A stretch of 64,000 nucleotides of DNA from Paraconexibacter antarcticus (lineage in GTDB: Bacteria; Actinomycetota; Thermoleophilia; Solirubrobacterales; Solirubrobacteraceae): assembly GCF_024220175.1 (NCBI RefSeq), contig NZ_CP098502.1, positions 4,654,514-4,718,513 on the forward strand, read 5' to 3'. This document shows positions 49,044 through 57,570 of the stretch, in pieces; position 1 is the first letter of the stretch, and every line of letters begins with the position of its first letter. Made by a program: the position numbers and the translations under genes. The notes beneath the pieces were generated by a model. That model was not told where the DNA came from and made no database searches. It saw only the letters and a program-made list of their open reading frames with translations.

Positions 49044-50507
49044 GTGACCACCCGCCGCACGAAGATCGTCGCCACCATCGGCCCGGCCTCCCGGGACCCC
49101 GAGACCCTCGTCCAGCTCATCCACGCCGGGATGGACGTCGCGCGGCTGAACTTCAGCCACGGCACGCACGAGGAGCACCAGGAGACCGCCGACCTCGTCC
49201 GCGAGGCGGCCAACCGCGCCGGGCGACCCGTCGCGATCCTGCAGGACCTCCCGGGCCCGAAGCTCCGCATCGGCGCCGTGCGGGACGGCACCGTCGTCCT
49301 CCCCGCCCGCAGCGAGCTCACGGTCGTCTGCGGCCCGGTCGAGGGCCGCATCGGCGACGAGTCCGTCCTCTACATGGACTGGGAGGGCCTCGCGCGGGCG
49401 ATCGAGGTCGGCGAGTCGATGTACCTCGCGGACGGGCGCGTGCGCCTGCGCGCGACCGCCGTGCGCGCCGACGCCGGCGAGATCGACGCGGTCGTCGAGG
49501 TCGGCGGCGCGGTCGCGAGCCGTCAGGGCCTGAACATCCCCGGCCCCGCGGACGAGCTGCCGGCGGTCCCCGAGGAGGACCTCGCCCACCTGCGCGCGGG
49601 CATCGACATCGGCGTGGACATGGTCGCGCTGTCCTTCGTCCGCCGCCCGGAGGACGTCGCCTTCGTCCGCGAGCACACCCGCGCGCCGCTCATCGCGAAG
49701 ATCGAGAAGCCGCAGGCGGTCGCGCGCGCCGAGGACATCCTCCGCGTCGCGGACTGCGTCATGGTCGCCCGCGGCGACCTCGGCATCGAGCTCCCGATCG
49801 AGGAGGTGCCGATGGTGCAGAAGCGCCTGCTCGCGCTCGCGGGCTCGATGGCCCGCCCGTCCATCACGGCGACGCAGATGCTCGACTCGATGATCTCCTC
49901 GCCGCGGCCGACGCGTGCGGAGGTCGCCGACGTCGCGAACGCGATCCTCGACGGCACCGACGCGATCATGCTCTCGCAGGAGACGGCCGTCGGCGCGTAC
50001 CCGGTCCTCGCCGTCGAGATGATGGCCTCGGTCGCGCTCCACACCGAGCGCTACGCGCCCTACCGCGAGTGGAACGAGAGCCGCGTCGTGCGCGACAGCC
50101 GCGACCCCTCGTACACCGTCGCGCACGCGGCCTGCAAAGCGGCGCACGACCTCGAGCTCGACGCGCTCGTCATCCCGACGCTCTCGGGCCGGTCGGCGCG
50201 GCTCGTGTCCGCGCACCGGCCGAGCGTGCCGATCTTCGCGCTCTCGCCGGGGCGCGAGACCGTCCGCCGCTGCGGCCTGATGTGGGGCGTGCAGGCGGCG
50301 TCGATGGCGCGGTACGAGATCACGGAGGAGCTCATCGCGGGCGCCGCGGCGCGGGTCGTCGAGCTCGGGTGGTGCCGGCCGGGGATGCGCGTCGGCATCA
50401 CCGCCGGCCTGCCGAGCGGGCGCCCCGGGTCGACGTCGCTCATGCAGGTCCAGGAGCTGCCGCAGCCGGGTGACACGTGGGCGCCCACCCGCGTCATCGC
50501 CGGCTAG
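49044..50507 (+). CDS. pyk: pyruvate kinase
   Basis: 487 aa. Motifs TKIVATIGPAS, LNFSHGTHEEH, DLPGPKLRIG, LIAKIEKPQAV, MVARGDLGIE and TATQMLDSMI are all intact. It makes ATP and pyruvate from phosphoenolpyruvate in glycolysis. The allosteric C-domain follows (SYTVAHAACKAAHDLELDAL). GTG 49044 is chosen because of the TAGGTT 7 nt upstream. The 3' end overlaps the convergent TVP38 gene by 14 bp. Confidence 0.96.
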   Translation: MTTRRTKIVATIGPASRDPETLVQLIHAGMDVARLNFSHGTHEEHQETADLVREAANRAGRPVAILQDLPGPKLRIGAVRDGTVVLPARSELTVVCGPVEGRIGDESVLYMDWEGLARAIEVGESMYLADGRVRLRATAVRADAGEIDAVVEVGGAVASRQGLNIPGPADELPAVPEEDLAHLRAGIDIGVDMVALSFVRRPEDVAFVREHTRAPLIAKIEKPQAVARAEDILRVADCVMVARGDLGIELPIEEVPMVQKRLLALAGSMARPSITATQMLDSMISSPRPTRAEVADVANAILDGTDAIMLSQETAVGAYPVLAVEMMASVALHTERYAPYREWNESRVVRDSRDPSYTVAHAACKAAHDLELDALVIPTLSGRSARLVSAHRPSVPIFALSPGRETVRRCGLMWGVQAASMARYEITEELIAGAAARVVELGWCRPGMRVGITAGLPSGRPGSTSLMQVQELPQPGDTWAPTRVIAG

Positions 50508-51165
50508 GGCGTCCTCCGAGCGACCGGACGGCCGCCGTGATCTCCGGGTCGCGCGCGGCGACCGCCAGCCCGGCGAGGGCCATGACGACGAGGACCGCGA
50601 GCGCGACGATCGCCTGCCAGGAGCCGAGGTTCCCGAGGTTCCCGCCGAGGGCCGTGTAGGCGAAGGCCCGCGGGGCGGCGCCGATCGCGGTCGCGGCCGC
50701 GAAGACCGGCAGGCGGATCGGGGTGAGCCCGGCGCCGTAGTTCACCGCGTTGTACGGCAGGCCCGGGGCGAGCCGCGCGGTGAAGATCGCGAGGAAGCCC
50801 TTGCGGCCGACGAACTCCCGGAAGGCGCTGACGCGCGGGCCGGCGACCTCGACGACGGCGTCGTGCGCCCACCAGCGCGCCAGCGCGAAGGCGAGCGACG
50901 CGCCGAGCACCGCCGAGACGAGCGAGACCGGGAAGCCGAGCGCCGTCCCGAACACGAGCCCGGCCGCGCCCGAGAGGATCGGGCCCGGGAAGAACGCGAC
51001 GGTGAGCAGCGACGAGGCCGCGATGAAGAGCAGCGGCCCGAGGACGCCGTGGCCCTCGGCGGCGTCCCGCACGCGGTGCACGGAGATCGCCCCGCTGAGC
51101 GCGAGGACGACGATGCACGCCGCGACGAACGCGGTGAGCGAGAGGATCCGCAGGCGCGGGCCCAC
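50494..51165 (-). CDS. TVP38/TMEM64 (VTT-domain) family membrane protein
   Basis: 223 aa, about six membrane segments. The VTT core is seen as FFPGPILSGAAGLVFGTALG and FTARLAPGLPYNAVNYGAGL. Homologues are DedA-related lipid-handling membrane proteins. GTG 51165 has GGAGG 8 nt upstream, so the longer open frame is not used. It is the second VTT/DedA-type gene in the window. Confidence 0.88.
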   Translation of the reverse strand: MGPRLRILSLTAFVAACIVVLALSGAISVHRVRDAAEGHGVLGPLLFIAASSLLTVAFFPGPILSGAAGLVFGTALGFPVSLVSAVLGASLAFALARWWAHDAVVEVAGPRVSAFREFVGRKGFLAIFTARLAPGLPYNAVNYGAGLTPIRLPVFAAATAIGAAPRAFAYTALGGNLGNLGSWQAIVALAVLVVMALAGLAVAARDPEITAAVRSLGGRPSRR

Positions 51166-51203
51166 CGGGGACGGCCTCCGGGACCGGGCGGGCCGCGCGC
51201 CGA

Positions 51204-52598
51204 TCAGCGGCCGCGGCGTGCGTAGAACGCGGCCTCGGCCTCGCCGAGCTCGGTCACCGGCGCGTCGCCGAAGGTCCACTCGCGGGCGATCCGGTGCCAG
51301 TTCGCGCTCGCGCCGAGCTGGCCGAGGACGGCGAGCGTCATGTGCTCGAGGCGCCGGCCGAAGAGGTACTCGCGGGGGAAGTTCTCGTGCCGCATGCGGG
51401 CGAAGTGCTCGCCCATGGGCGTCGAGATGCCGAGGACGATCTCGCTGGCGATCTGCGGGGTCAGGCGGACCTCGGCGTCGTCGGTGTACCACCACGTCGA
51501 GTAGCGGGCGAACTCGAGCAGCCGCTCGGGGTCCATCCGCGTCGCGTCGTTGAGGAAGCCCTCCCGCGCCCACAGCGCGTGCAGCGCCTCGGCGTCGCCC
51601 TTGTCGACGAGGCGCTGGGTCTCGAGCTCGACCTCGGCGATCCGCGGGTCGATGACCTTGAAGAGCCCGAAGTCCAGGAAGCAGACGCGGCCGTCCTTCA
51701 TGACGAGGAAGTTGCCCGGATGCGGGTCGCCGCTGAACTGGTGGTGGCGGTACATGCAGCCGAAGTAGAAGCGGAAGACGATCTCGCCGAGGCGGTCGCG
51801 CTCGGCGTCGGTCGCGTGCTCGTTGATCTCGTCGAAGCCCTCGCCCTCGACGAACTCGGAGACGATGACCCGCTCGCGGCAGAGGTCGGTCATGACCTCG
51901 GGGATGACGATGAACGGGTGGCCGCGGTAGATCCGCGCGAGCCGCCGCTGGTTGGACGCCTCGAGCTCGTAGTCGAGCTCCTCCCCGACGCGCTCGCGGA
52001 TCTCGTCGGCGAGCTCGCCCGCGTCGATGCCCGGCACCATCCGCTTGATGAGCCGCATGATGATGCCGAGGTTCTGCATGTCCGCCCGGACCGCCGCGCT
52101 GATGCCCGGGTACTGGACCTTCACGGCGACCTCGCGGCCGTCCTCGCGCAGGCGGGCGCGGTAGACCTGCCCGATCGAGGCGGCGGCGATCGCCGTCTCG
52201 TCGAACTCGCTGAAGACGTCCTTGAGCTTCTCGCCGAGGTCGGACTCGATGACCTTCTTCATGTCCTTGAAGGCGACGTTCGGGGCGGCGTCGCGCAGGG
52301 CGGCGAGCTTGAGCTGGAACTCCTCGCGGTGCTCCTCGGGGACGAGGCCGACGTCGAGGAAGCTCAGCACCTGGCCGAGCTTCATCGCGGCGCCCTTCAT
52401 CGTCCCGAGGGCGGTGACGATCTGCTCGGCCGACTCGAGCTGGCGCCGCGCCATCGCCGCGCGCGCCTCCTCCTCCGACCGCGTGAGGTTCGCCGCGCGG
52501 GTGCCGTACTGCCGCGCGGCCTGCTCGGCCGCGAGGCGCCCGACGACCGCGGTGCGCCGCAGTCGCGAGGTGGGCATGGGCTGGTCCTTCTTCGCCAT
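51204..52598 (-). CDS. UbiB/ABC1-family protein kinase-like ATPase
   Basis: 464 aa. The KxGQ motif (MKLGQVLSF, residues 73-76), Ala-rich loop AAASIGQVYRA, VAVKVQYPG, SGDPHPGNFLV and CFLDFGLFK define the ABC1/UbiB group. These atypical kinases support quinone or other isoprenoid lipid metabolism; the substrate here is unknown. ATG 52598 (MAKKDQPMP) fits homologues. It lies directly upstream of an insertion sequence. Confidence 0.92.
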   Translation of the reverse strand: MAKKDQPMPTSRLRRTAVVGRLAAEQAARQYGTRAANLTRSEEEARAAMARRQLESAEQIVTALGTMKGAAMKLGQVLSFLDVGLVPEEHREEFQLKLAALRDAAPNVAFKDMKKVIESDLGEKLKDVFSEFDETAIAAASIGQVYRARLREDGREVAVKVQYPGISAAVRADMQNLGIIMRLIKRMVPGIDAGELADEIRERVGEELDYELEASNQRRLARIYRGHPFIVIPEVMTDLCRERVIVSEFVEGEGFDEINEHATDAERDRLGEIVFRFYFGCMYRHHQFSGDPHPGNFLVMKDGRVCFLDFGLFKVIDPRIAEVELETQRLVDKGDAEALHALWAREGFLNDATRMDPERLLEFARYSTWWYTDDAEVRLTPQIASEIVLGISTPMGEHFARMRHENFPREYLFGRRLEHMTLAVLGQLGASANWHRIAREWTFGDAPVTELGEAEAAFYARRGR

Positions 52599-52684
52599 CC
52601 GGGGAGTGTCGCAGGCGGAGGGTGCCGCCACGCCAAGACGCGCAGGGGACCGGCTCGAAGCGCGGTCCCCGCGCAGCAGCGTGG

Positions 52685-52688
52685 CTAG
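52685..52688. repeat. left target-site duplication of the IS element
   Basis: CTAG flanks the left inverted repeat; the same CTAG occurs at 53706-53709 at the right end. CTAG is self-complementary, so it could instead be part of longer inverted repeats. Confidence 0.45.
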
Positions 52689-53705
52689 ATGATTGATTCC
52701 GCGGTCTGGTCAGCTGGTGTAGTTGGCCAGGGCGCGGGTCGGGCGGCCGAGGTGGCTGTTGAGGTAGATGCCGGCGGTGAGGGCGAGCATGCGTTGCAGG
52801 ACGCGGCCGCGGAGGTTGTGCAGGGTCCGGGCGCCATGGCGTTCGAGGCTGAGCAGGTCTTTGCAGGTCCAGAAGATCGACTCCACGCGTTGGCGGACCT
52901 TGGCCAGCCGTGGCGCGGTCTGGGGTTCGTCTTTGCGTGGGGGCCGTAGTAGCAGGGCTCCCATCTGCCCGATCGCGGCGGCGAAGTCGCGGCCGGAGTA
53001 GTTCTTGTCGCCGATGATCGTCTCGCCGCCACGGAGCGCGCCGGGGAGCATCGAGAGGGCGACGTCGCGTTCGGGCCGGTCGGCCCCGAGCAGCCGTAGC
53101 GCTCTGGGCGTGCCGTCCAGGCCGAAGACGCCGTGCAGGCGCATGCCGAAGAACCAGCGGGAGTGGCTGGGGCAGTAGCCGTAGGCGGCAGCGTCGGCGA
53201 TCGCATCACCGAGGCGGCCCGCGCCGGCGCGCTTGACGGTCTCGCGCGAGCGCGCGGTTTCCACCGGGGTTGAGTCGATGACGACGACGTCATCCCAGTA
53301 CCCCGGGCACTCGCGGGCGAGCACGGAGAGGACGTGTTCCAGCTCATCGACCAGCCGGGCGCGGCGTTTGTGCCAGCCCGACTGGCCGATCAACGACGGA
53401 AACAAGCCGGTGAGCTGCCGGCCGGCGGCGCGCAAGAACCGCCGGTCGGAGGTGATGCCCATCATCGACTGTGCGACGAGCAACGTGATGACCTCCGCGT
53501 CGCTGAGCCTGCGCCTGGCGTTCGCCGCCTTCTCAGGAAGGAGATCGTCGGCGATGCAGAACACTGTGATGAGCAGCAGGTCGAGGTCGGCGTCCAATCG
53601 AGGCCCCCAGGGTCGGCGATGGGTGTTGTGAGCACCGCCGACTTCGACCTGCCTGCTTATGTCCCCTCAAACCCACGCCCCCAACCCAGGCGTGGAATCA
53701 CTCAT
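52689..53705 (-). mobile_element. IS982-like insertion sequence
   Basis: About 1,017 bp with one transposase gene. Imperfect terminal inverted repeats: ATGATTGATTCCGCGG at the left and ATGAGTGATTCCACGC (read inward) at the right, matching at 13 of 16 positions. It lies between ubiB and a glyoxalase II-like gene and ends exactly at that gene's stop codon. GC and codon use are a little lower than in the flanking genes. The intact frame suggests recent activity. Confidence 0.85.
52710..53597 (-). CDS. DDE transposase, IS982-like
   Basis: 295 aa. The catalytic triad is Asp108 (VVIDSTPVETARSRE), Asp197 (IIGDKNYSG) and Glu239 (RQRVESIFWTCKDL). The block YGYCPSHSRWFFGMRLHGVF is characteristic of the DDE_Tnp_1_3 / IS982 group. 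It appears full length with no frameshift. It cuts and joins the element ends during transposition. Confidence 0.9.
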   Translation of the reverse strand: MDADLDLLLITVFCIADDLLPEKAANARRRLSDAEVITLLVAQSMMGITSDRRFLRAAGRQLTGLFPSLIGQSGWHKRRARLVDELEHVLSVLARECPGYWDDVVVIDSTPVETARSRETVKRAGAGRLGDAIADAAAYGYCPSHSRWFFGMRLHGVFGLDGTPRALRLLGADRPERDVALSMLPGALRGGETIIGDKNYSGRDFAAAIGQMGALLLRPPRKDEPQTAPRLAKVRQRVESIFWTCKDLLSLERHGARTLHNLRGRVLQRMLALTAGIYLNSHLGRPTRALANYTS

Positions 53706-54458
53706 CTAGCCGCGCACGACCTTCGACCCCGGGACGATGTCGTCGGAGCCGTCGGGCCAGCGGACCCAGGCCTTGTGGCCGCCGTCGTAGTCGTCCCCGA
53801 GGTGGACGAGCGTCGCCTGCTCGTCGAGGGCGGTGCACGTCTCGTCGCCCTCCGGGTCGACCCCTCGCCAGATCCGCACGAAGGAGTTCGTCTCCAGCTC
53901 GTCCGCGACGGTCGTCGGATCGGTGTGCCCCGGGCGGATGACCGTCTCGCCGGGGAGGGCGAGCAGGACGTCCATGATCGAGTGCTTGATGTCGGCGAAC
54001 GTCGTGTGACCGGGCGCGCGCACGCCGCCGACCGAGTTCTTGAAGAGCGTGTCGCCGGTGAAGACGTTGCCGTCGACGAGCAGCGAGAGCATCCCGAGCG
54101 TATGCCCGGGGGTGTGGAGCGTCTTGACGGTGAGGCCGCCGACGGCGATCTCGTCGCCGGGCTCCATCGTCCCGGTGATGTGGCCGGAGAACTCGTCGGC
54201 GACGAGCGGGCGCTCCTGCGGATGGATGAGCACCTCGGCGTCCGGGAACGCCTCGAGGATCTGGGCGAGCTCGCTGACATGGTCCCAGTGGTGATGCGTC
54301 AGGAGGACGTGCGTGACGTCGACGTCCTGCTCCTTCGCGGCCTTCAGCAGCGGCGCGACCGGCCCGCCGGCGTCGACGAAGAAGCCGCTGCCGCCCGCCT
54401 CCCCCACGAGGTACGTGTTGGAGAGGAAGTCGTCGTTCATGGAGCGTTCGATGATCAC
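53706..54458 (-). CDS. glyoxalase II-like metallo-beta-lactamase hydrolase
   Basis: 250 aa from GTG 54458 (TAGCAT 7 nt upstream). Zinc motif LTHHHWDHV with His55, His57, Asp59 and His60; further ligands in HTPGHTLGM, FTGDTLFKNS and IRPGHTDPT. It resembles hydroxyacylglutathione/thioester hydrolases. It is divergent from a glyoxalase I gene, so a two-gene methylglyoxal detoxification unit is likely. Its TAG stop is formed by the CTAG at the IS boundary, but the protein ends like homologues and seems complete. Confidence 0.85.
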   Translation of the reverse strand: MIIERSMNDDFLSNTYLVGEAGGSGFFVDAGGPVAPLLKAAKEQDVDVTHVLLTHHHWDHVSELAQILEAFPDAEVLIHPQERPLVADEFSGHITGTMEPGDEIAVGGLTVKTLHTPGHTLGMLSLLVDGNVFTGDTLFKNSVGGVRAPGHTTFADIKHSIMDVLLALPGETVIRPGHTDPTTVADELETNSFVRIWRGVDPEGDETCTALDEQATLVHLGDDYDGGHKAWVRWPDGSDDIVPGSKVVRG

Positions 54459-54465
54459 GCGCCCG

Positions 54466-54471
54466 ATGCTA
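54466..54471 (-). promoter_or_regulatory. -10 hexamer of the glyoxalase II-like gene (leaderless type)
   Basis: TAGCAT on the minus strand, 7 nt before GTG 54458. Confidence 0.45.
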
Positions 54472-54502
54472 CCCAGACCACACGGGGTCACTCGCGCCGC
54501 GC

Positions 54503-54508
54503 TACGTT
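54503..54508 (+). promoter_or_regulatory. -10 hexamer of the glyoxalase I gene (leaderless type)
   Basis: TACGTT, 7 nt before ATG 54516. Divergent from the neighbouring hexamer within 60 bp. Confidence 0.45.
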
Positions 54509-54515
54509 CCGTCCC

Positions 54516-54908
54516 ATGCCTTCAGAGCTCATCCACACCTGTTACCGCATCGGCGACATCGACCGGTCCGTCGCCTTCTACGAGGCGCTCGGCTTCGACG
54601 AGCTGCGCCGCATGGACCTCCCCGACGGCGCCATCAACGTCTTCATGGGCCTGCCCGGCGACGGCGCGCGCCTGGAGCTCACGAAGAACCCGGGCGTAGA
54701 GAGCTACGAGCTCGGCACCGGGTACGGCCACATCGCCGTGACCGTCGACGACCTCGACGCCACCCTCGCGAACCTCGCCGAGCAGGGCATCACCCCCGAG
54801 CGCGCGCCGTACACGGTGAGCGACGGGGGGTCGCGGCTCTGCTTCGTCCGCGACCCCGACGAGTACCGGATCGAGCTCATCGAGCACGGCCCCGAGACCG
54901 CCTCGTAA
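54516..54908 (+). CDS. gloA: lactoylglutathione lyase (glyoxalase I)
   Basis: 130 aa, VOC fold. Metal ligands His7, Glu54, His72 and Glu120 are all present, in IHTCYRIGDIDRS, LELT, GHIAV and RIELIE. It converts the hemithioacetal of methylglyoxal and a thiol to a lactoyl-thioester. Actinobacteria often use mycothiol instead of glutathione, so the thiol is uncertain. A 45-bp palindromic repeat follows 16 bp after the stop. Confidence 0.93.
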   Translation: MPSELIHTCYRIGDIDRSVAFYEALGFDELRRMDLPDGAINVFMGLPGDGARLELTKNPGVESYELGTGYGHIAVTVDDLDATLANLAEQGITPERAPYTVSDGGSRLCFVRDPDEYRIELIEHGPETAS

Positions 54909-54923
54909 GCGACGCCGCGGGTC

Positions 54924-54968
54924 GGCGTGCGGTCTCGCCGGGGGATATCCCCCACGCGACCGCACGCC
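54924..54968. repeat. 45-bp palindromic repeat, copy 2 (candidate bidirectional terminator)
   Basis: Same 45-bp length as copy 1 at 29151-29195. The outer arms GGCGTGCGG and CCGCACGCC and the core GGGGGATATCCCCCACG are identical; differences fall between arms and core. It lies between the convergent gloA and secreted-protein genes. Confidence 0.8.
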
Positions 54969-54977
54969 GGCCCCGCG

Positions 54978-55898
54978 CTAGCCGAACGTCACCTTCGCCG
55001 TCTGCGCGCGGCTCATCGTCGTCACGCACGTCGCGACGCTCGTCGCCTGCCCGGCGACGGGCGCGTGGACGGCGGAGCAGGCGCCGCTGATCGTGACGGT
55101 CGCGTTCGGCGCGCCGGTCGCCGTGACGGTGACCGGGGTGTTCGGCGAGAACGAGCCGATGCAGTTGCCGACGACGCCGGTGCGGGTGACATGGCACGCG
55201 ATGCCGCCCTCGGGCGAGGTCGTGACGTCACCCTCGAGCGCGCCGCCGCCGGTGATGACGGCGAGGCTGAACTCGCCGATGCTCGCGGTGCGCTTCGCGC
55301 CGGAGTGCGTCCAGGCGATCGTCTCGCCGCTCATCCGCAGCGACGACGGCCTGAGCTTCGACGACGGGCCGCTGTCGAGCAGCTGCTGGTTGCCGTGGGC
55401 GTCGAACGCGTAGACGTAGACCGTCGAGTCGGTGCTGTTGCCTGAGCCGAGGCCGACGTAGGCGACGGCGAGCTCGCCGAGGTTGTTGATGCGGGCCGCG
55501 CCGATCTGCGGGGTCACGGGGTCGACGTCGAACTCGATGTCGTACGGCGGGTAGAGGCCGTGGCGCTTGCGGCCGGTGCGGGCGTCGACGACGGCGATCG
55601 TGTCCTGGGCGGAGATCGTCCGGGTGAAGGCGACGTACGCGCCCTTCGCCGCGACGAGCTTCACCGCGCCGGCCTTGAACGGCTGCGTGAGCGCGACGAC
55701 CGGACCGCGCGGCTTCGCGCAGCCGTAGAAGCGGTAGGAGCTGCCGGTCCTCACCTTGTAGACCTTCACGACGGTGCTGTGGGCGAGCTCCGGGCCGTGG
55801 GTCTGGTTGCAGCGTTTCGTGGACGCGGACGCGTCGGTGGACGGGACGAGGGCGACCGCCGCGGCGACCGCCAGGGGAAGGAGGGCTCGAGTGCGCAT
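54978..55898 (-). CDS. secreted protein of unknown function with propeller-like middle and Cys-rich C-terminal domain
   Basis: 306 aa. A signal peptide (ALLPLAVAAAVALVPSTDASA) is followed by a beta-rich region (RINNLGELAVAYVGLGSG; GETIAWTHSGAKRTASIGEF). The C-terminal domain of about 80 aa has four Cys (IACHVTRTGVVGNCIGSF ... ISGACS ... VATCVTT) and resembles bacterial surface repeat domains. ATG 55898 has TACGTT 6 nt upstream. No function assigned. Confidence 0.72.
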   Translation of the reverse strand: MRTRALLPLAVAAAVALVPSTDASASTKRCNQTHGPELAHSTVVKVYKVRTGSSYRFYGCAKPRGPVVALTQPFKAGAVKLVAAKGAYVAFTRTISAQDTIAVVDARTGRKRHGLYPPYDIEFDVDPVTPQIGAARINNLGELAVAYVGLGSGNSTDSTVYVYAFDAHGNQQLLDSGPSSKLRPSSLRMSGETIAWTHSGAKRTASIGEFSLAVITGGGALEGDVTTSPEGGIACHVTRTGVVGNCIGSFSPNTPVTVTATGAPNATVTISGACSAVHAPVAGQATSVATCVTTMSRAQTAKVTFG

Positions 55899-55904
55899 GA
55901 TGCG

Positions 55905-55910
55905 AACGTA
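55905..55910 (-). promoter_or_regulatory. -10 hexamer of the secreted protein at 54978 (leaderless type)
   Basis: TACGTT on the minus strand, 6 nt before ATG 55898. Confidence 0.4.
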
Positions 55911-55980
55911 ACGAGCACCGCGCGCGATGGTGACGGGGTTTTCCACCGACCGCGCGTGGCGTCCTACGTGACCGCGACGG

Positions 55981-57537
55981 ATGCGCGAGGATGCGCCCGT
56001 GGCCGCCCCGTCCGACTCGCCCGACCTGCGCCTCGCGGTCGTCGATCTCGGGTCCAACTCCTTCCGCCTCGTCGTCTTCGAGGCTGGGCAGGGGACGTGG
56101 CGGCGGACGGACGAGATCTACGAGCCGGTCCGCATCGGCGAGGGCATGGGCGCCAGCGGCGAGCTCGGGAAGCCGCCGATCGCCCGCGCCCTCGACACCC
56201 TCGACGTCTTCGCCCACTTCGCCCGGGCGAGCGGGCTCGGGGCCGGCGAGCTCGACGTCGTCGCGACGAGCGCGATCCGCGAGGCCGCGAACTCGGCGAC
56301 GTTCCTCGCGCGCGCGCGCGGCCTCACCGGCCTGGCGATCCGGGTGCTCTCGAAGGAGCAGGAGGCGCACTACGGCTACCTCGCCGCGGTGAACTCGACG
56401 ACGCTCGCGGACGGCGGCGTCCTCGACCTCGGCGGCGGCTCGATGCAGCTCGTGCACGTCGTCGGGCGCCACGCCCGCGAGACGAGCTCGTGGCGGATGG
56501 GCGCCGTGCGGATGACGGAGCGCTTCCTCCCCGGGGGCGGCCCGCAGAAGCGCAAGGCGCTCGACGAGCTGCGCGCGCACGTCACGGGGCGCCTCGAGAA
56601 GGCGGAGTGGCTCCCCCGCTGCGGCGACCGCATCGTCGGCACCGGCGGCACGGTCCGCAACCTCGCCGCCGCCGTCCAGCGGGCCGAGGGCCTGCCGTCG
56701 ATCGGCGTCCAGGGCCAGGTCATCACCCTCGACGCCCTCGACGCCCTCGTCGAGCGGCTCGCCGGCCTGCCCGCCGCCGAGCGCCGCTCGGTCCCCGGCA
56801 TCAAGCCCGGCCGCGCCGACGTCATCCTCGCCGGCGCCGTCGTCGTCCGCTGCGTGCTGGAGACGGGCGGCTTCGCCGGGATCGAGGCGACCGAGGCGGG
56901 CCTGCGCGAGGGCGTCTTCTTCGAGCGCCTCCTGCGCGACGAGGGCGACCCGCCGCTGCTGGAGGACGTCCGCCGGGCGAGCGTCCTGAACCTCGCGGCG
57001 CGCTACCGCGTGGAGCCGGCCCACACCGAGCACGTCGCGCGCCTCGCCCTCGGGCTCTTCGACGAGCTCGCCGCCGCCGGCCTGCACGACGGCGACCCGA
57101 TCGAGCGCGAGCTGCTGTGGGCCGCGTGCTGCCTGCACGACATCGGGATGTCCGTCGACTACGACGACCACCACAAGCACTCGCAGTACCTCATCCTCAA
57201 CGCGGGCCTGCCGGGCTTCACGCCCGCCGAGCTCGCGATCATCGCCCAGGCCGCGCGCTACCACCGCAAGGGGATGCCGGACCCCGGGCCGATGGCGCCG
57301 CTGCTGAACGCCGTCGGCCGCGCACGGCTCGACCGCTGCGCGGTCCTCCTCCGCCTCGCCGAGGACCTCGAGCGCGCCCGCGACCAGGCGGTGACGGCCG
57401 CGCACGTGACGGTCCGCCCCGGCGAGGTGCGGCTGCGGCTCGAGGCAGAGGACGCCACGGCCCTTCCGCGGTGGGCGGCCGAGCGCGAGGTCGACCTCTT
57501 CGCCCGCGCCTTCGGCCGCGACCTCGTCGTCCGCTGA
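55981..57537 (+). CDS. ppx: exopolyphosphatase / pppGpp phosphohydrolase (Ppx/GppA) with HD domain
   Basis: 518 aa. N-terminal ASKHA phosphatase domains with VVDLGSNSFRLVVFE, the Glu in EIYEPVRIGEG, ATSAIREAANS and VLDLGGGSMQL, then GTGGTVRNLA. The C-terminal 200 residues carry an HD domain (CLHDIGMSVDYDDHHKHSQ), as in full-length E. coli Ppx/GppA. It degrades inorganic polyphosphate or pppGpp, linking phosphate stores and the stringent response. Confidence 0.92.
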   Translation: MREDAPVAAPSDSPDLRLAVVDLGSNSFRLVVFEAGQGTWRRTDEIYEPVRIGEGMGASGELGKPPIARALDTLDVFAHFARASGLGAGELDVVATSAIREAANSATFLARARGLTGLAIRVLSKEQEAHYGYLAAVNSTTLADGGVLDLGGGSMQLVHVVGRHARETSSWRMGAVRMTERFLPGGGPQKRKALDELRAHVTGRLEKAEWLPRCGDRIVGTGGTVRNLAAAVQRAEGLPSIGVQGQVITLDALDALVERLAGLPAAERRSVPGIKPGRADVILAGAVVVRCVLETGGFAGIEATEAGLREGVFFERLLRDEGDPPLLEDVRRASVLNLAARYRVEPAHTEHVARLALGLFDELAAAGLHDGDPIERELLWAACCLHDIGMSVDYDDHHKHSQYLILNAGLPGFTPAELAIIAQAARYHRKGMPDPGPMAPLLNAVGRARLDRCAVLLRLAEDLERARDQAVTAAHVTVRPGEVRLRLEAEDATALPRWAAEREVDLFARAFGRDLVVR

Positions 57538-57570
57538 GACGTCCCGCGACCGCCCGCCCCGCGCCGCGGC

